Origin: Desulfocapsaceae bacterium
GTDB taxonomy: Bacteria > Desulfobacterota > Desulfobulbia > Desulfobulbales > Desulfocapsaceae
Direction: 5' to 3'
Assembly: GCA_031292275.1 (NCBI GenBank)
Contig: JARLHL010000062.1
Coordinates: 104,678-168,677 of the forward strand
Length of the DNA stretch: 64,000 bases
Every line of letters starts with the position of its first letter. Position 1 is the first letter of the stretch. A program made the translations under genes and the position numbers. Positions 62,520 to 64,000 of this stretch are shown piece after piece. The notes below the pieces were generated by a model, which made no database searches, was not told the DNA's origin, and saw only the letters and a list, made by a program, of their open reading frames with translations.

Positions 62520-62616
62520 TGATATTTTGTGATTTCCTCTTCTGCGGTATTCATGATATAGACTAAGGAGATCTATATTATGCGGAATAATATTCAAAAG
62601 AGAAGGAAAATCGGCA

Positions 62617-63747
62617 ATGACTCAACATATCGGAATTTTGACGTCAGGAGGAGACAGCCCGGGACTGAACGCGGCTATCCGGGCAATCGGGAAATCTGCT
62701 CTGGGAAGCGGCAAACAGGTCATCGGATTTCGCGACGGATTTCGCGGTCTGATGGAAAACAGGACCATGCGGCTGGACAGAGACGTGCTGTCGTCCATCC
62801 TGACTCTGGGGGGGACGATTTTGGGGACGAGCAGGGATAAACCGCATCGAATGCCGGTGGGCGGCACCGTTATGGACATGACGGACGTGATCTGCGACAA
62901 CTACCAGCGGCATAACCTCGATGCCTTAGTCTGTATCGGCGGCGGCGGGACGCAGAAAAACGCCTATCGCTTGTCGCAGCGGGGCCTGAATATCCTGACC
63001 CTGCCCAAGACCATCGACAATGATGTGGCCATGACCGATGTCTGTTTCGGTTTTCATACGGCCATGGAGATAGCAACCGAGGCCATCGACCGCCTGCATT
63101 CCACCGCCCATAGCCATCATCGCATCATCGTAGTCGAGATGATGGGGCATAATGCCGGCTGGCTGGCCCTGGGGGCAGGGCTTGCCGCCGGGGCCGATGT
63201 CATCCTGATCCCGGAGATTCCGTATGACATGGTTAAGGTCGCGCAGGCCATCCGTCAGCGTCAGCTGAAGGGGACCAGGTTCAGCATCGTGGCCGTCGCC
63301 GAGGGCGCTCTTTCCAGGCAGGCGTATGACGTTATTGCAAGTTATAAGGATAAAAAAGCCAAGGCAAAGGAAAGCGGCAACGAAAAATCCAAGAAAAAAG
63401 CTGAAGAGGCCATCGATGAATTTTATCGGGGCAGGTCCAGCCATGCCCTGCATTTATCCCAGCAGCTGGAAGAGATGACAGGACTTGAGTCGCGGATAAC
63501 CATCCTCGGGCATCTGCAGCGGGGAGGAACGCCTTCGGCCATTGATCGTGTGCTGGCCACCAGGCTTGGCACTGCCTGCGTCCGTTATATTGATGAGGGT
63601 CTGAGCGGCGTGATGGTGGCAGCGCGGGGGGAAGGCACAGAGGCTGTGCCGCTGGACCAGGTGGTTGGGAAAAGGCATGTCATTCCGGCTGGTCACGCCT
63701 TAATTGAAAGTGCCCGCCGGGTCGGGACCTGCCTTGGCGATGAATAA
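62617..63747 (+). CDS. pfkA: 6-phosphofructokinase family protein
   Basis: The 376-residue protein has the PFK-A fold: [17 protein letters not shown] at the N-terminus, [13 protein letters not shown] with the catalytic Asp, [12 protein letters not shown], and [15 protein letters not shown]. At the phosphoryl-donor site it has IGGGGTQ where E. coli has GGDGS, and Lys in PKTIDND as in PPi-dependent enzymes. The donor (ATP or PPi) is therefore unclear. A Lys/Glu-rich insertion ([18 protein letters not shown], around residue 245) is unusual. AAGGA precedes the ATG. The gene converges on the rRNA operon at the right end. Confidence 0.9.
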   Translation: MTQHIGILTSGGDSPGLNAAIRAIGKSALGSGKQVIGFRDGFRGLMENRTMRLDRDVLSSILTLGGTILGTSRDKPHRMPVGGTVMDMTDVICDNYQRHNLDALVCIGGGGTQKNAYRLSQRGLNILTLPKTIDNDVAMTDVCFGFHTAMEIATEAIDRLHSTAHSHHRIIVVEMMGHNAGWLALGAGLAAGADVILIPEIPYDMVKVAQAIRQRQLKGTRFSIVAVAEGALSRQAYDVIASYKDKKAKAKESGNEKSKKKAEEAIDEFYRGRSSHALHLSQQLEEMTGLESRITILGHLQRGGTPSAIDRVLATRLGTACVRYIDEGLSGVMVAARGEGTEAVPLDQVVGKRHVIPAGHALIESARRVGTCLGDE

Positions 63748-63874
63748 GTCCATTTCTCAATCGCGATAAGAACACAAAGACACGTGAGCTGTGACGAGAC
63801 AGTTTAGGCAAGTACGGCGGAGCAGGCCGGGCCAGACCTGATCGATACTTGGAAAACGGGATGCGAGGGGAAGC

Positions 63875-63911
63875 AAAAAGCCCCTGAGAGCAGTGAGCGC
63901 TCAGGGGCTTT
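63875..63911 (-). terminator. Rho-independent terminator of the rRNA operon
   Basis: On the minus strand AAAGCCCCTGAG pairs with CTCAGGGGCTTT and a run of T follows. It lies just after the 3' end of the 5S rRNA gene, as expected for the end of an rRNA operon that continues beyond the window. Confidence 0.9.
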
Positions 63912-63919
63912 ATTGTAGA

Positions 63920-64000
63920 AATTCGGCGGCGACCTACTCTCCCACATAGTCTCCCATGCAGTACCATCGGCGCTGAAGAGCTTAACTTCCGTGTTCGGAA
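63920..64000 (-). rRNA. rrf: 5S ribosomal RNA, 3' part (continues beyond the window)
   Basis: The minus strand reads TTCCGAACACGGAAGTTAAG, CTCTTCAGCGCCGATGGTAC, TGCATGGGAGACTATGTGGG and AGAGTAGGTCGCCGCCGAAT, the conserved 3' two thirds of bacterial 5S rRNA. The 5' end and presumably the 23S and 16S genes lie to the right of the window. Confidence 0.95.

Overview
The window looks like a chromosomal segment of an anaerobic Desulfobacterota (delta-proteobacterial) bacterium, probably near the Desulfobulbales; this is inferred from gene content, not from a phylogeny. The supporting features are an HdrA/MvhD/MetV/MetF cluster of the Wood-Ljungdahl type, several clostridial-type ferredoxins, a flavodiiron protein, a DUF3786 Fe-S protein, sigma-54 regulators and two apparent selenoproteins.

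Layout. 1-3.1 kb: the end of a group 4 hydrogenase-like membrane complex whose large subunit lacks the Ni-Fe cysteines. 3.1-19.3 kb: housekeeping genes (flavodiiron protein, ferredoxins, uvrB, a DUF374 acyltransferase, cobB, tatA, a cation antiporter, alr, argS, argA-like, secA). 19.4-25.5 kb, minus strand: a chemosensory operon cheA(hybrid)-cheW-cheB-cheR-receiver with no chemoreceptor gene. 25.5-28.6 kb: a gene-poor accessory stretch with two small Cys-rich proteins, one of them an XRE regulator with a C-terminal two-CW-like domain, and five copies of a TAC-YAC-N3-GTGGTA operator-like palindrome. 28.6-32.3 kb: a translationally coupled operon of a lysine 2,3-aminomutase-like radical SAM enzyme, two ATP-grasp ligases and a GNAT acetyltransferase, probably an uncharacterised small-molecule pathway. 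32.4-37.5 kb: an LprI-like secreted protein, two sigma-54 activators, tadA, tRNA-Ser(GGA) and a broken XRE gene.

37.6-50.2 kb: a sigma-54 promoter drives a Cys-less TusA-like protein, an HdrC/CCG-domain protein with an in-frame UGA (probable Sec244) followed by a SECIS-like hairpin, a MetF paralogue, a double HdrA, MvhD, MetV and MetF. Together these suggest an electron-bifurcating or electron-confurcating methylene-tetrahydrofolate reductase. A receiver protein, two ACT-like proteins and two histidine kinases follow. 50.2-51.1 kb holds a frameshifted remnant of a P4-type integrase.

51.1-64 kb: DUF3786 protein, bacteriohemerythrin, 2-hydroxyacid dehydrogenase, oligoendopeptidase, trpBA, an unrecognised 534-aa protein, rsmI, then an ArsR-type metal sensor with an operator-embedded promoter and an SO_0444-type efflux permease whose CSCG motif is read as U-S-C-G through an in-frame UGA with its own SECIS-like hairpin. 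Phosphofructokinase and the 3' part of a 5S rRNA gene on the minus strand close the window. Six copies of a roughly 65-80 bp dispersed intergenic repeat are scattered through the segment.
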